64,000 bases of DNA from Tamarix chinensis (taxonomy: Eukaryota; Streptophyta; Magnoliopsida; Caryophyllales; Tamaricaceae): positions 50,897,707-50,961,706 of the forward strand of contig CM060174.1 in assembly GCA_030549775.1 (NCBI GenBank). The letters are read 5' to 3'. Positions 46,977-60,407 of the stretch are shown here, piece by piece. Position numbers and translations under genes: made by a program. The notes beneath the pieces were generated by a model. That model searched no databases. It saw only the letters and a program-made list of their open reading frames with translations, and was not told where the DNA came from. Each line of letters begins with the position of its first letter. Position 1 is the first letter of the stretch.

Positions 46977-48470
46977 CTTAACATCTCTAATCTGTCCGGC
47001 TCGAATCTCTTAAAATATAGTTGGAGTGAGTGTCAAGGCATTCATACGGGCTTCGAGGTCTCCCTACTAAATCATCTCGATCTCCAGGTTTGATAATTCC
47101 CTTATCATTTGGTTAGCAACCACATGACACAATGTAGAATGTGAAGTCTTCTTGCTTAGAGCATCTGCAACCACGTTGGCCTTACCCTCATGGTAGGTCA
47201 ACTCAATATCATAGTCCTTCACAAGCTCCAACCATCTTCTCTGCCTCAAGTTGAGTTCTTTCTGCATGAAAATATACTTGAGGCTCTTGTGATCTGTAAA
47301 GAATTTAGACTTTGCCCCATACAGATAATGTCTCCAAACCTTCAAGGCAAAAACAACAACAACTAATTCCAGATCATGCGTGGGATAATTCTGCTCATGT
47401 TTCTTCAGCTATCACGAGGCATAAGCTACCACTTTACCCCTTTACATTAGCACGCATCCCATCCCATACTTGGATGCATCACTGTAAATCTCGAAATCTT
47501 CTATCCCATCTGGTAAAGTCAACACCGGTGTAGAGGTCAACCGTTACTTCAGCTCTTGGAAAGCCTCTTCACTAGCCTCATCCCACTAAAATTTTGTGGA
47601 CTTCTTTAGGAGATTTGTTAATGGTCTGGCTATCTTGGAAAAATTCTGCACAAATCTTCAGTAATATCCAGCCAAACCGAGAAAACTCCGAATCTCAATT
47701 ATACTAGTTGGGGGCTTCCATCCTCTGATGGCTACGATCTTAGATGGGTCTATAGCCACTCCCCTAGCCGATACAATGTAACCAAGGAAGGCTACCTCCT
47801 AGAGCCAAAATCCACACTTCGACAATTTTGCATACAAGTGATGCTCCCTCAACACACTTAGAATGGTGCGTAAGTGCTGCTCATGCTCCTCATCTCATCA
47901 GGAATACACCAAGATATCATCAATGAATACCACCACAAATTGATCGAGGAAGGGTCTGAATATCCACATCATCAAATCCATGAAAACTACGGGGCATTTG
48001 TAAGTCCGAAGGGCATCACCGTAAAATCATAATGCCCATACCAAGTCTGGAATGTAGTCTTCATAATATCAGCATCCGCAATTCTCAACTAGTGGTACGC
48101 GGATCTCAGATGGATCTTGGAAAACACTATAGCACCCTTCAACTGATCAAATAAATCGTTGATTCTCGGAAGTGGGTATTGGTTCTTCACCGTTAGCTAG
48201 TTCAACCCCCGATAGTCAATGTACAGACGGAAACTACCATCCTTCTTTTTCATGAACAATATCGCCGCTCCCCACGATGATACACTTAGCCGGATGTACC
48301 ACATGCTCCAATAATTCTTCTAATTGGGCCTTTAACTCTTTCGATTTAACCGGTGCCATTCTGTAGGGTGCCTTGGAGATAGGCTTAGCTCTCGGCACTA
48401 AATCGATCTTGAAGTTAATTTCTCGAACTGGAGGCATACCCGGTATTTCTTTTGGAAACACATCTGGAAA
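46977..48470 (-). pseudogene. Tekay-like pol, RNase H and reverse transcriptase
   Basis: 47067-47345: RNase H tail ([30 protein letters not shown]). 47350-48230 contains RT in broken frames, including a FIDDILVYS catalytic box near 47900-47940 that is intact. 48234-48461: [17 protein letters not shown] and [20 protein letters not shown], the usual start of gypsy RT. Multiple stops and shifts. Confidence 0.88.
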
Positions 48471-49165
48471 TTATTTAACCACTAGAGTATTTTCTAATGC
48501 GGCCAAATCTTTATTTAGCTCATGCACATTGCATAAATATAGGGGATACCCCTTCTGGATCAAAGTGTGTAAAGCAACTACCGATACTATTTTAGTGGTC
48601 GGCTTGGGCTGAATCATCTGATATAAAACCCTAGTTCCCTTCGGGCCTCACAAGATCACTCGTTCCTAGGCACAATCAATAAGTGCCTTGTATCTCCCCA
48701 GCATATCCATACCTAGAATCACGTAAAAATCTTTCAAGTCCATCCCAACTCCCCCTGCTGAGATGGTCATGTCTAGTCCGGTTGAGATCATGGGGGTCTC
48801 CAACACTCTACTGCCCTGTGGCCCAACTCTCCACCGTTTAGGCAATTTATCAACCTGAATGCACAGGTCCTCCTTGGATGGGCCTGGCTACACCTCCTGC
48901 AAACTAGGCCTCTAGAGGACCCTTGGCTCCCGCTGTGATCCTTCGGTGGGGGCCTCCTTGCTTCTCCAAATCTAAGCTGGGTCCTGTTTCTGGAACTTTA
49001 AGCCTCGAGCTTCCTTTTCCCAAGAATAGTGGCCTACTCATGGACTAGTGTGTCTGCTATGCATGCACGCTTATACAGGGATGTGAGATCTATGAAAGGC
49101 ACTGCACCCATCATATGGCGGATGCTGAAATTCAGTCTCTGCTCAAACTGAAAGACCACTGTGGA
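48471..49165 (-). pseudogene. Tekay-like protease end and gag tail
   Basis: Readable pieces on the minus strand include DFYVILGMDMLGRYKALIDC (about 48660-48740), the typical protease C-terminus. Upstream, QRLNFSIRHMM (about 49100-49140) matches the gag LNPxIR segment. The rest of gag is absent. Confidence 0.7.
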
Positions 49166-50259
49166 CTTGTTGGTAGCGATCCCTACAATACGTCAGATGG
49201 GCCTTCTGCTCGTGGGAATGAGCAACACCCATTAAAGGGGTGATCAGTACGCTACGTATTGAGTAAGGTAATCGAGCACTAAGGCCATCACCCAAATACA
49301 TAAAATCATGCAAGATATTATATAGTTGACAAACATTCAAACCCACACATATAATATACAAAGTTATGTACGATAAATAAGGGATCATAAAGTCCAGCAT
49401 AATAACATAAAGGCATAAGATCAAAGAGCTGAAAATACAAAGGTCCATTTTTAATTCTAGAGTAATACTTAATTAGTCTCTTAAGGATACTCATTCAACA
49501 CCATGCTTTTTATCCAATGCATGCAATTAAGGAATCCCTCACTATTATAGCCAGTGGAGCGGAGACAAACAGGGCACAATGCTCCTCCCACTATTATTAG
49601 TCGGTGGGTCGGTCATACATAGGGTATCATACCCTAACCACTATTTCTTATCGGTGGATCGGTTGGCCCCGGCTCACATGGTGTTCCACTGTAAGTACTT
49701 AGTGCCTTTTAAGTATCTTAGCAACTTGGGTGTTTGGTTTATTGAGCTCGGAATCCACCACTATTATATCCCGTGGATCAGACACACATAGGGTAACATA
49801 CCCTAACCACTATTATAGCTAGTGGATCGGACACACATAGGACAAAGCGTCCTAACCAGTATTTCTAACAGATGGGTCGGTGGGAACCGGCTCAATACTC
49901 TTCCACTTTACATGATTAATGTTTTAGGTATCTTATTCAAAAGCTTTCACCCAGACATGTATGACTGACTTCTACTATTCTTATCCCCCAACTCTATTTA
50001 ACCACACCACCCTAATTAACCACACCAACCATAGTAACCATAACAACCCTAATCCAATCTCTTCCATACCCTTATAATATCCTACATACTATTCCCCCCC
50101 CCCAATGTTCTCAAAACCCCATACGACACTTCTAATACCTTCCTTACACCCCGTATCAACTTCCCACACATAAATCTTTCTCTTATGCACATTTTATGTC
50201 CCTTATGCAAACATGTGAACTTTCTCATGCAAAATCTTATGCTCACATGTGAAACCCTA

Positions 50260-50448
50260 ATTTCCATACAAACCTTAACTCCCATGCAAACCCTAACTCC
50301 TATGCAAACCCTAACTCCCATGCAAACCCTAGCTCCCATGCAAACCCTATCTTCCATGCAAACCCTAACTCCCATGCAAACCCTAGCTTCCATTCAAACC
50401 CTAGCTCCTATGCAAACCCTAATTCCCATGCAAACCCTAACTCCACCA
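50260..50448 (-). repeat. 18-bp minisatellite with telobox
   Basis: About ten units of CATGCAAACCCTAACTCC. The left LTR has the same array. Confidence 0.88.
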
Positions 50449-51024
50449 TTCATTTTTCGATGCCACCATGCATGGTCGCATAACACAAAAATCGACTCCA
50501 CATCACTACACTCCCTATCATCATGTTACAAAACTTATCATGCATGTCTTATGGGCCACACCATACCACAATAACAACACAGCCCATGCACATAATACAC
50601 ATGCCACAATTTAATGCATGAACTTACCTCAACTCCATATCATACTGCATATATGACAATTATACAAATACACATAAAATACATTATAGTTCATATCACA
50701 TGGCATGTGTGTCATATAAAACACATAATACGCAAACGGCCTTAGCACCCCTTATCTAAAATGTCACCGGTTTTGGAGCACTCTCCTATGCCTCTCTAGG
50801 GCTTTGACTGGTCCCACCTTTATAAGGGAAAAACTATAATTAGGTTCCCTCCTATTGAAAATACTATTATTTATTAACTTATTCTAAGGCTAGGTTTTTA
50901 ATAAAACAATACTATACTAATAATAACTATATGAAATACTACTAAAATTAGAAATAATAATATTAATATGATTCAAAACAGATGGCGATATAAGGGCTTC
51001 TACCCTCCACCAAAATAATGCTAA

Positions 51025-51052
51025 TAATGATAGTAATAGTAGCAGCAGCAGC

Positions 51053-51107
<55 letters not shown>

Positions 51108-51238
51108 ATAATAATAATAACCTAAACCTAAATAATATAAGGTAGGGTTTTCGACCCTTCCTCAAAATAGTGGAAGTACCATTTAATAATAATAATAATA
51201 TTATTATTATTAACACATATTAATTATAATGATATTAA

Positions 51239-51288
<50 letters not shown>

Positions 51289-51527
51289 TGCACACCATTT
51301 AAATAAAATAGGATTTGGCCCCCTTTAAATAGATAATAGAAATAATAAAAAAAATTATTATTATTATTATTACATATTACTTATAATGATAATAATAATA
51401 ATAATAATAATAAGGATAATAAAACTTATAATAATACTAATAATATTAATAATTTGAAATTAATAACTTAAACAATTTATACATACTCTCGACCCTGCAA
51501 AGAAATGATATCATTAATATTAAGCCC

Positions 51528-51605
<78 letters not shown>

Positions 51606-51610
51606 CGAAT
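51025..51610. repeat. AGT and AAT microsatellites
   Basis: AGT runs at about 51045-51108 and 51239-51289, AAT runs at about 51391-51412 and 51531-51604. The left LTR has AAT at the position of the first AGT run. Confidence 0.9.
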
Positions 51611-53618
51611 AAGGGTAAAAATTAAAATAAATTAGAATAAGCTTAAATAAATAGGGGAGAAGGGCTAAGAGGGTTTAGGGTTTCACATTGGGTACGCTAC
51701 GTACTGAGTAAGGTAACAGACGCACTAAGGCCAACATACACAGAGATACATGAATTAGCAGACATGGCATGATTACGTAGATAGCATATAATAACATAGA
51801 TAAACAATACCGGTTATGGACCAGATAACTTTTTCATTAAATTTCTGATAATTATAATCGATTCACATCATAGTCTTTGTCAATCCATGTGAGTGCGGGA
51901 ACTCCACTATTATAGCTGGTGGAATGGTCAGGAGGGACATGCCCTGCCACTATTTTAGCCCGTGGACCGGTCACGAGGGTAACATACCCTGCCACTATTA
52001 TTTGCCGGTGGACCTATATGGGTCCAGTTCAACATCTTTCTCTGTAAGTGATTAGTGTCTTAACATGTCTTATTCAAAAGATTTTCACCCTTGACATGCA
52101 TGGCTAGCTATACCCGCACTTATCCTCCTAGGCAGGCTTGCCCCATATCTTGAGACTTCTACACCTCCTAACTTGCCTCAACATCCTTCCCATAACCCAC
52201 TTTCTCACACCGGGAACCCAACTTCTAAGTGTGTGGGTCAGGGCCCACCACCTTATACCCCAAGGTCTACTCACCACCTTACCCTAGGGTTTTCACCAGA
52301 AACCCTAATCTGGGCCTATGTGGCCCTTCCTTTCCTGCCTCCCACAACCCACACCACTATAACGCCTCCCTCAGACTCAACTCTTCCCTCATACCTCGCT
52401 CCTCCTCGTTCATTTTTATTATTTTCTTTTTCTTTTTCCACATTCTCAATTTAGGGTTTCCTCCCCAAACCTTGGTCGATCCCTAGGTATCCTTATATTA
52501 CCCTACGTACTATTTTTCACCTCGAGCTTCCAGATTCCCAAATAGACCTTTCATTGCCTTCCCAACGTCCCAAGGTAACTTTCCATATGTAAGGTTCGCC
52601 CCCATGCGGACCTTAACCTCCCCATGCAAACCCCTTGATCTCTACCATGCCAAACCCTATTATTTCCATGCAAACCCTAGTTCCTCCCATGTAACCTTAG
52701 TTTCTCCCACTCTTCCATTTTATTTAAATCCCCTTTTCTCGTCCAATCACGGATCACAGATTACCTAGGTCATCCTTACCTACATTAGCCAACTTACTTC
52801 CCCTTGGTTATCTTAATTTCTCATTTTTCTCTTTCATGCCCCTATTCCACAGCACATCATCAAATAACCTAGCATGCATGTCTTAAGGGTCACATCCCAT
52901 CACATCATATTTGCAGCATACCCATATTAGCACATACCAGGCAAGAGCGTGAGAACATACCTCGGTTCCAAGCTACGCTACACAATAAAAACAGATAACA
53001 TATAGAACACACATATAAATCGTACAAGGCATCCAAGGCAAGTAAAACACGTAATACACAAGCGGCCTTAGCTACGTCCTTACCTAAAGCGACGCCGGGC
53101 TTGGAGCACGCTCCTACAACTCCTTAAGGTTTTGGTTAGATTTACCTATAAAAGGGAAAATACTAAGTATTAGTTTCCCTCAAAAGTACCATCACTCCTT
53201 ATTTTAGTCTAAGATTAGGATTGTTATCATTAAGGGGAGTATTATACGTGAAAACTAGGGTTTTTATCTTCAAGTTAGCCCACTAGATATTACTAGCCAA
53301 AATATGCTTATTTTAAATATTTAATGCCATACTTATAGTATTAACCCTAATAGCTTTATTCTTATAATAGTAGTACTAATACTAGTTATAGCAAAATAAT
53401 GACAATAATAATAATAATAGTAATGCTAATGCTTATAGTGATAGAAACCCTAGTATTTTTTTAAGCCTAAGTCTAATAATAGTATTAGGGTTAAAATAAT
53501 AATATAATAATTACAATACCAACAAAGTAAAAATATTCCTAAAGATAATAATGATAAAAGTTGTATTTTGAATAATAATAATATAAGGGTTCAAATGTTT
53601 TTGTCACAATAATAGTAA

Positions 53619-53621
53619 TAA

Positions 53622-53664
<43 letters not shown>

Positions 53665-53865
53665 GTAATAGTAATATCTAATAATGATACCATAGTAATA
53701 ATGTTAGTGATAAAGGCATTAGGAATAATATTAAATGGTAAGGTACTAAGGTTTAAGTGTTTTTCTTATTTAACAACAAAATGATAATACACCAACTTCG
53801 GGTTAAATAACATTAATAATAATAAAAGTAGTAGTAATAATAACAATAATGATAAAGATGTTAAG

Positions 53866-53924
<59 letters not shown>

Positions 53925-54100
53925 TAGTAGTAACCAAAATGATAATAATAATATAAGGGTCCAAATATTTATATTAATATATAAAAGTGATGATGACAAA
54001 AGTAGTTTTAACAATATTAGCAAGGAAATAATGATAATGATAACGGTAATACTAATAGTAATAATAACAATAATAATAAAATAAAGTTAGGTTAAGTAGC

Positions 54101-54152
<52 letters not shown>

Positions 54153-54391
54153 TTAAGTATGATAGAGGATAACAATCGAAAAGAATAATAGTAATATAAG
54201 AGTCCCAATATTTACAATAATAATAAAAGTGGTAATGGTCAAGTTAGTACTAGTAAGAAAATAATAATATTAATAATAGAGATAATAATAGTAGTAGTAA
54301 TGATAATGTTATTAATAATGATAAAGATACTATATAATAATACCATATTTATAACTCTTCCTGAAATTAGTTTAGGTAATAAGAGTGATAC

Positions 54392-54487
<96 letters not shown>

Positions 54488-54589
54488 CCACATTAATAAT
54501 AATAATAAGGGTAATACTATTAATATTACTAAAAATTGTTAACACTTATATAAAAAAGGTTTCTAAAGTTAGATTAACTAATGATAAAG

Positions 54590-54644
<55 letters not shown>

Positions 54645-54662
54645 CAACAATAATAATAATAA
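53619..54662. repeat. AAT microsatellite cluster
   Basis: Runs at about 53619-53664, 53868-53923, 54100-54147, 54391-54485 and 54592-54660. Frames of poly-Tyr, poly-Asn and poly-Leu here are artefacts. Confidence 0.92.
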
Positions 54663-55337
54663 TACCCTTAATATTAGTAAAAATTATTAATCACTTGTGC
54701 TAAAAAGGTTTAGGGGTTGAGGAGGTTAGAGCACCACCTAAGGTTAGTGGTGGAACCGGTGGCGGCGTGTGGTGGCGACGGCGGCGGCGGTGGAGGAGGA
54801 AGAGAGGTGGAAAGATTACTATGTAGGCTAAAGGAGAGGAATGGGAGGGGTGTTTGAGGTGGAGGAAGGTGCAGCAGGTGAAGAGGGGTGGAATGAAGGT
54901 GGTGGTGTAGCTGAGAGTGGCGGCGCACGGTGGTTGGTGCGGCGGCCAAAGGTGGTGGGAGGTGGTGGAAGATGGGGGAGGCAAAAGGTGAGGGAGGCAA
55001 GGGGATATGACGGTATGTGAAGGTAGGGGAAGGTTTCCTAGGTGTTTTGGAGGGTGGAGGAGGTGCTGGTTGCGGCGAGGGTGGCGGCAGAAGGCGGTGC
55101 AAGGGGTGGCGAGTGGTGAAAATATGTTGATTGGGTTGGCGGTTTTGCATTGCCGGGGTGGCTCGTGCAGGGCAAATCGAGGGATGAGGAGGGCTTGGTT
55201 AGGTAGAGGGTGGTGCAAGGAGCGGTTTTGGGGGTGTTTAGGCGGCGGTGGTGGACGACTCGTCTAATGAGATGGCAGCAGGAATGGTGGATTTCTGGGT
55301 TTCAAGATCAAAATTCAAATTGAGGCAAGCTATGGGG

Positions 55338-55348
55338 TATATATATAG
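55338..55348 (-). promoter_or_regulatory. Probable LTR-G TATA box
   Basis: Plus TATATATATAG, preceded on the element strand by CCAATTGG about 5 bases away. It lies about 820 bases inside the LTR end at 56164, as in the other copies. Confidence 0.48.
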
Positions 55349-56164
55349 ACCAATTGGGGTGGGTAATGACAAGGGGAAGGAGACAAGCGGTGGCAGGTGC
55401 CAGGCATGCTGCCGGTGGTGGCAGTCGAGGCGGCACTGCCATGGCAAGGACGGTAAGCTTGAGGGAAGAAGGAAAAAGGAAAGGGGGCAGGTGCTCGGGA
55501 GAGGGGAAAAGGGTCGGTTGGGGCTGAAAGTGTGAAAGAAAGCGAAGGGAGAGGGAGGGAGAGGACGATGCCAGCGATAGCGGCCGGCGGAGTGCTGGGT
55601 TGCAGCTCCTCGGTCGCCGCCACGCCTCGGGGAAGAAGAAGGGCTCAGGACCGGGCGGCTCAGGGAGAAAAAGAAGAAAAGAAAAAGAGGACCAGACCGA
55701 CCGGGAAGGAAGAAAAAAAAGAAAGGGGGAACGGCGCGGGCCTAGGCTGCGTAGGGGAGTTGGGTCGCGCGACGCTGGCCCAGGTAGGGGGGAGGAGAAA
55801 AGAAAAAGGAAAAAGGGAAAGAAAAAGGAAGAAAAGAAAGGAAAAAAAGGGAAAATATATGGATTAGGTATTTTGGTATTTTTTTTTAATATTTAAGTTA
55901 GATATTTAATTTTAATAATAATTATTTTAAATATAATAGTTAAATTTATTTTTAGATTAATTGGGCTATTTTGGATAAATCTTCCTTAACTTCCATTTTA
56001 ATTAGTAAAATGTCCAAAATTTTCTAAAGAATTTATTTATTATTTTCTCTCTACTTTTCTCAATTAATTTTCTCTTTATTTAATAAAATAATTTATTTTC
56101 TAAATTTTCCTAATAAATCATTATTTTGCCATAATTCCAAAATTAGGATTTTTTGGGTATTTCA

Positions 56165-57056
56165 AGGGGTTCTGAGGGTCAGTAGGAAGATATTGCAGGT
56201 TGGGTTTGAGGTAGCCGACGGTGTCAATTGGCTGGCACAAGTTTAGGTAGTGGTCGACTTTTCGCATAGGAAAAGGAGGGATTTGCACGAAAGAAAAGAA
56301 AAGTGGGTTAGGTTAGGTCTAACTGAGATTCAAGGGGAAGAGAAAGAGAGGAGAAACAGCCGATCAAGTCAAGCATAGTCGGCGACACCATTTTCGGAGG
56401 CGACGAAGCTGTAGGTCGACGGTGGAGGAGGAAGGAGGAAGAAGATGGTGAACCGGGGTGACTGGGGAAAAAGGAATAAAAGAAACAAAAATAGGAAGGA
56501 GAACCGGGCCGGTCGGCACCCGTTATAAATTTTTTAAATGTAACTAGGTGTTCTAGGGGGAAAAGAAGCAATACGCAGCATTCTGGCTACCGAAGGAAGA
56601 AAAGAAAAGGAAGTAGGAGGATGGGCCACGGAAGAGAAAAAGAAAGAAGAGATTAGGCCATGATAGGCCAAATCGGAATAAGAAAGGAGAGAAAAAGAAG
56701 AAAAGGAAAGAAAAAGAAAAGAAAAAGGAAGAAAGAAAAAGGGTAAAAGAAAAATAGGTAAGTTGGGATTAATTAAATTAATTAGACTATTTTGGGTATT
56801 TAAATAAAAATATTTTAAATAAAATAATATTAAATTCCCTTTTTAGGATAATTTTGAATTTTTAAAAGATTCTTCCTAAATTCCTTTTTAATTAGCAAAA
56901 TATCCAATTTTCCCTTATAAAGAAATTTATAAATTCCTTCTTAATTTTCCCTAGAAATTTTTTCCCTATTCCGATAAAAATAATTATATAAATTAATTCC
57001 CTAATAAATCCTTATTTAATTACACTTCTTAAAATAAATATTTTTGGGGCATTTCA
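56165..57056 (-). repeat. Tekay-like 5' LTR, outer part
   Basis: 56600-57056 aligns with 44980-45450 (GAGGATGGGCCACGGAAGAG and the AT-rich end with GGGGCATTTCA). 56165-56600 is GC-rich and occupies the matching slot but does not align with the left LTR, so it may come from another subfamily member. Confidence 0.65.
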
Positions 57057-58265
57057 ATCTTACTTGACTTAGAGCTTGAGTTGGGTTTTGATTTTCCCAA
57101 GAAAAATTTGGGTGATTCTTCCAACCAGGATTGTACGTGTTTGAGTACGGATTGTTGTTGGTCCTGCCAAAATTTGACACAAAATTAGCCTGCTCAGAAT
57201 ACTGTACAAAAGGTTACCTACTAAGCACTTAGTGCTAGTGTGCGGTCCACCACATAAGTCACATCTCATAATCAGAACCTGTACAGTAGAAGCACTCGAG
57301 TTAGCCACTTATTTAGTCAAAGCATCTAACTGAGCCGAAAGAGTAGTGATGACATTGACAGAATGGTTGCTCGCACTCCTACTATGCAATCTCTCAACAT
57401 GCTACTAATGACTATTAGCTGCTAACTCCTCAATAAAATTATAGGCATCTTCTAGGGTCTTATTCATAAGTGTCCCACCTACAGCTACATCAAGCATGGA
57501 ATGATTAGTAGAAAACAAACCGTTATAAAAAGTCTGAAACTGTAGCCAAATAGGCAAACATGGTGAGGAAATTTTCACAGCAATTCTTTGAATCGTTCCC
57601 GTGCTTCATATAACGATTCTTGATCATACTGCACAAAAGTAGTAATATTATTTCTCATCTTAGCAGTTTTTTATGGTGGAAAAGATTTAGCAAGAAATTA
57701 CCGAGCCATATCATCCTATGTAGTAATTGATCCCCTCAATAAAGAATGTAACCAACTCTTAGCTTTATCCCTAATAGAGAAAGGGAAAAGCTTAAGCCTT
57801 ATGGCATCATCAGAAACCCCATTCTGCCTACATGTATCACAAATCTCAAGGAAATTAGCAATATGAGCATTTGGGTCATCGTTTGGCAATCCTCCAAATT
57901 GAACTACTGTTTGAATCATTTGAATAATGGATGGTTTAATTTCAAAGTTGTTTGCCTACACGGCTAGCTATCTGATGCTGGAACCTGTACCATCGAGATT
58001 TGGGATGGCATAGTCTTTAAGAGATTTGCCCATCAAAGCTTGTACTTGTAACTGAAGTGGTGCCTGTGGAAGAGTCGGATTGTGTTGTAAATTTGGATTC
58101 AACACTTATGGAGGATTCATGCCTTGTGGATTAAGAGGTTGTTGGTTTCTAGTGTTTTCTATGCCTTCAGCACGTCTATCCACTCTGTGCAACCTATGGA
58201 AAGTCCTCTCAATCTCTAGGTCAAATGGCTCTAACTCACCCCCACAAGAGCAGGTCATGCACTAA
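57057..58265 (-). pseudogene. Athila/Tat-like gag remnant
   Basis: 57716-57919 encodes [20 protein letters not shown] and [22 protein letters not shown], the Retrotrans_gag core of the Athila/Tat group. 57069-57308 has a CCHC-like CDLCGGPHTSTKC. The region near 58000-58260 is the gag N-terminus with KSLKDYAIPN. Stops are frequent. The element is cut at 57056 by the Tekay-like LTR and its pol is not in the window. Confidence 0.8.
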
Positions 58266-58393
58266 AGATCCTATGCAAAGTCAGAAAACCACTCTAACAA
58301 ACTTTAAAAGCATTAGAAATAAAATAAAATGAATAGAAACACAAATGTCTAAAGAAAAGAAAATTTCTCAAATCCTGAGGTCACTTGGTGCCT

Positions 58394-58413
58394 ATTCCTT
58401 GGCAATGGTGCCA
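58394..58413 (-). promoter_or_regulatory. Athila/Tat-type primer binding site (tRNA-Asp-like)
   Basis: On the element strand TGGCACCATTGCCAAGGAAT, resembling the tRNA-Asp site TGGCGCCGTTGCCGG used by Athila/Tat elements, with a few substitutions. The LTR starts 6 bases further. Confidence 0.7.
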
Positions 58414-58419
58414 AAAACT

Positions 58420-59820
58420 TGATGAGTTCTAACCACAAGTGCACGGTGTTGAAGTAGCATGCAAGGTCGATCCTACAGAGACTAGGAAGTGAGCAATGAG
58501 ATAGTGAAAAGATCTCCTATGTCTAGACTAACGATAGGGGCATATGATGTCTAACTCTAAATGAAAATAGAATGTGCAAACTAAATGCAACTATAATATA
58601 AGAAAAATTGAAATTCGATTAGAGAAAATGCTAAGGTTCCGGTCAATCCCCTTAACCCCAATGTGACAGAATATTTACCCCAAATCCCAAATCAAAACAC
58701 TTTGTCATAAATACCAACCAAAGTATGTATTGTAATGCTCTCTCGAGCCACTACACCCTATTATCTATTAAGACTCATCTATTTCTAGAATGAATGCAAA
58801 AATAGGCAACGCATTATTATGTATCATATTCCCCTTTTTTTAGTTGTAGAAGATTACCAACGTCTCTTGACTTTGTGGTTTGATTTCTAGCCATGCTAAT
58901 GGAGCCCACTCTAACTCATATCTCGAATCTCACCGAGTTTCTCTAAATAATAATAGAAAAGTGATAAATTTGCTCTATTATTCCAATTAAATCATTAGCA
59001 CAACACATATGACAAGGAATTAGATTATGCAAGGTTCAGATTCTCAACACATCCAGATCGAGGGATTTCCCTTCACCTCGGCATAGATCAATTAGCCAAT
59101 CATGGCTTTCATTAATCTCAAAATCTTAAACATAGAGAATTGCATCAACTAAAAAAAATATAAAGGAAAAATACAATAACCTCTTTATTCAAGATGAGAA
59201 ATTCACCGTTTTATCCGTCCGACCGGGAACAAGAAATTGAGATAAAGAGATGGAAGATTGTAGATGAATTGGAGGTGGGATTGGATTGGATGATGCTAAA
59301 AAAATAACTCTAGATCTCTCTTCTGTGCTCTCCAAGTGGCTGTCTTTTTATCCCATCTATTCCTATTCCAAAATGAATGAAAAATATGTATATATAGACA
59401 TAACTGCCCATCAACACGGCCATTTCAATTCTTCAACTTTGTGCATATTTTGTATTCTAGCCATAATTTCTTTGTTTGACTTTGGATTGAGTTCATTTTT
59501 TATGCGCTAGAAAGAGAACAAAAATATCTACAACTTTCATGTTCAATAATTTTCCAAATTCATATTTCATCATGTTTGTATTTTTAAGCCTTCATTCCTT
59601 TTTATACTTTGAGCACTCGTGTTTGCTTCTATTTTGTTCCAGCTATTGCGTTTTAGCTCCTTTTGATCCCGTATTCTTGAAATGACTACAAAATAGGATC
59701 AAGTGATGTAAAAAAGAACAAGTGGACTAAATTATGAAAAAAAATCATGATATAATCATATTAAATCTTCATGTTAAAGTCCATATAATTGACATAATTC
59801 ATGCCTATCGAGCCTTATCA
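58420..59820 (-). repeat. Athila/Tat-like 5' LTR (about 1.4 kb)
   Basis: Starts TGATGAG just after the PBS. Taken to end at CCTTATCA (59820), the best TG..CA partner. No second LTR in the window to confirm the end. Confidence 0.6.
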
Positions 59821-60407
59821 ATCTTCTTTCACACACTCTTCTAATCTTGTCTGTAGCTCTTTCTTGTTTTGATCTTTAAGTAAGGCAGAGTTAGATTCTA
59901 AGACAAGCTAAGTAATTTAAATAGCCCTTTCCCCTGTTTTACCTCAAGTGGTATGTTCTTATTCTCTTTGATTTTTAAGATTCAAAATTAGATAAGATTT
60001 TGTTATAATGTCTAAATTTAATAATTTCTTTTAAGATTTTTAAAGTTGAGAATTCCCACAATTGGAAGTTTTTCTTTTAAGAGGATTTTGGCTTGATCAA
60101 GTAAGTGAGTTTTGCCTCTAAAATGTTTAGCAAGTATTCCTACATGTTAGGTGTTATCTTTAGTTGATTGCTACTTGTTGGCATGAAGAAATTTAGTTGT
60201 GTGTATGATTTGGATACTTAAATGACTTTATTTGAGTAAAAAGCACGAAAATGGGAAAAAGTGGGCTATAATGATCTCATGTTGAGAAATGCATGTTAAT
60301 TTGGTTGAAAATATGTTTGTAGATGTTGAGACATGTTTAATATGACTAAAAATGATTTATATGAAGTAATATCCATGAAATTTGTGATTTGGTACTATAT
60401 TAGGGAA

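Larger units (their letters stand above)
49166..51690 (-). repeat. Tekay-like 5' LTR, first part
   Basis: Aligns with 42310-44740. Palindrome CAGTACGCTACGTATTG (49245-49261), array (49545-49880), telobox minisatellite (50260-50445), AGT and AAT arrays. It breaks off at the word TTTCACATTGGG, where a third LTR begins mid-way. Confidence 0.82.
51692..56164 (-). repeat. Truncated long LTR-G lying inside the Tekay-like 5' LTR
   Basis: Begins in the middle of the palindrome (TACGCTACGTACTG) and runs to GGGTATTTCA. It has only one triplet of array units (51906-52020), ATGCAAACC words (52600-52690), AAT arrays (53619-54680), a GC-rich part (54720-55800) and an AT-rich outer end. Open frames at 54700-55270 and 55238-55896 are on both strands, Pro/Gly/Arg-rich, and lack domains. 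Confidence 0.7.
42240..57056 (-). mobile_element. Tekay/Del-like chromovirus remnant with long LTRs
   Basis: Left (3') LTR about 42240-45450, PPT at 45451, pol 45600-49000, then a short gag tail and an abrupt change into a second LTR near 49165. The second LTR matches the left one from 49180 to about 51690. It is interrupted by another truncated LTR (51692-56164) and ends at 57056. The N-terminal gag, leader, PBS and 3' end of the 5' LTR are absent. Integrase C-terminus (VKILWSRHRTEEATW) is the chromodomain-like motif of the Tekay/Del lineage. Confidence 0.78.

Noticed and set aside
54239..54690. Poly-Tyr and poly-Asn open frames
   Set aside because: Translation of AAT arrays, both strands, no start context or domain.
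54700..55270. Overlapping Pro/His-rich and Gly/Arg-rich frames
   Set aside because: Both strands open because of GC-rich low-complexity sequence in LTR-G; no conserved motif.
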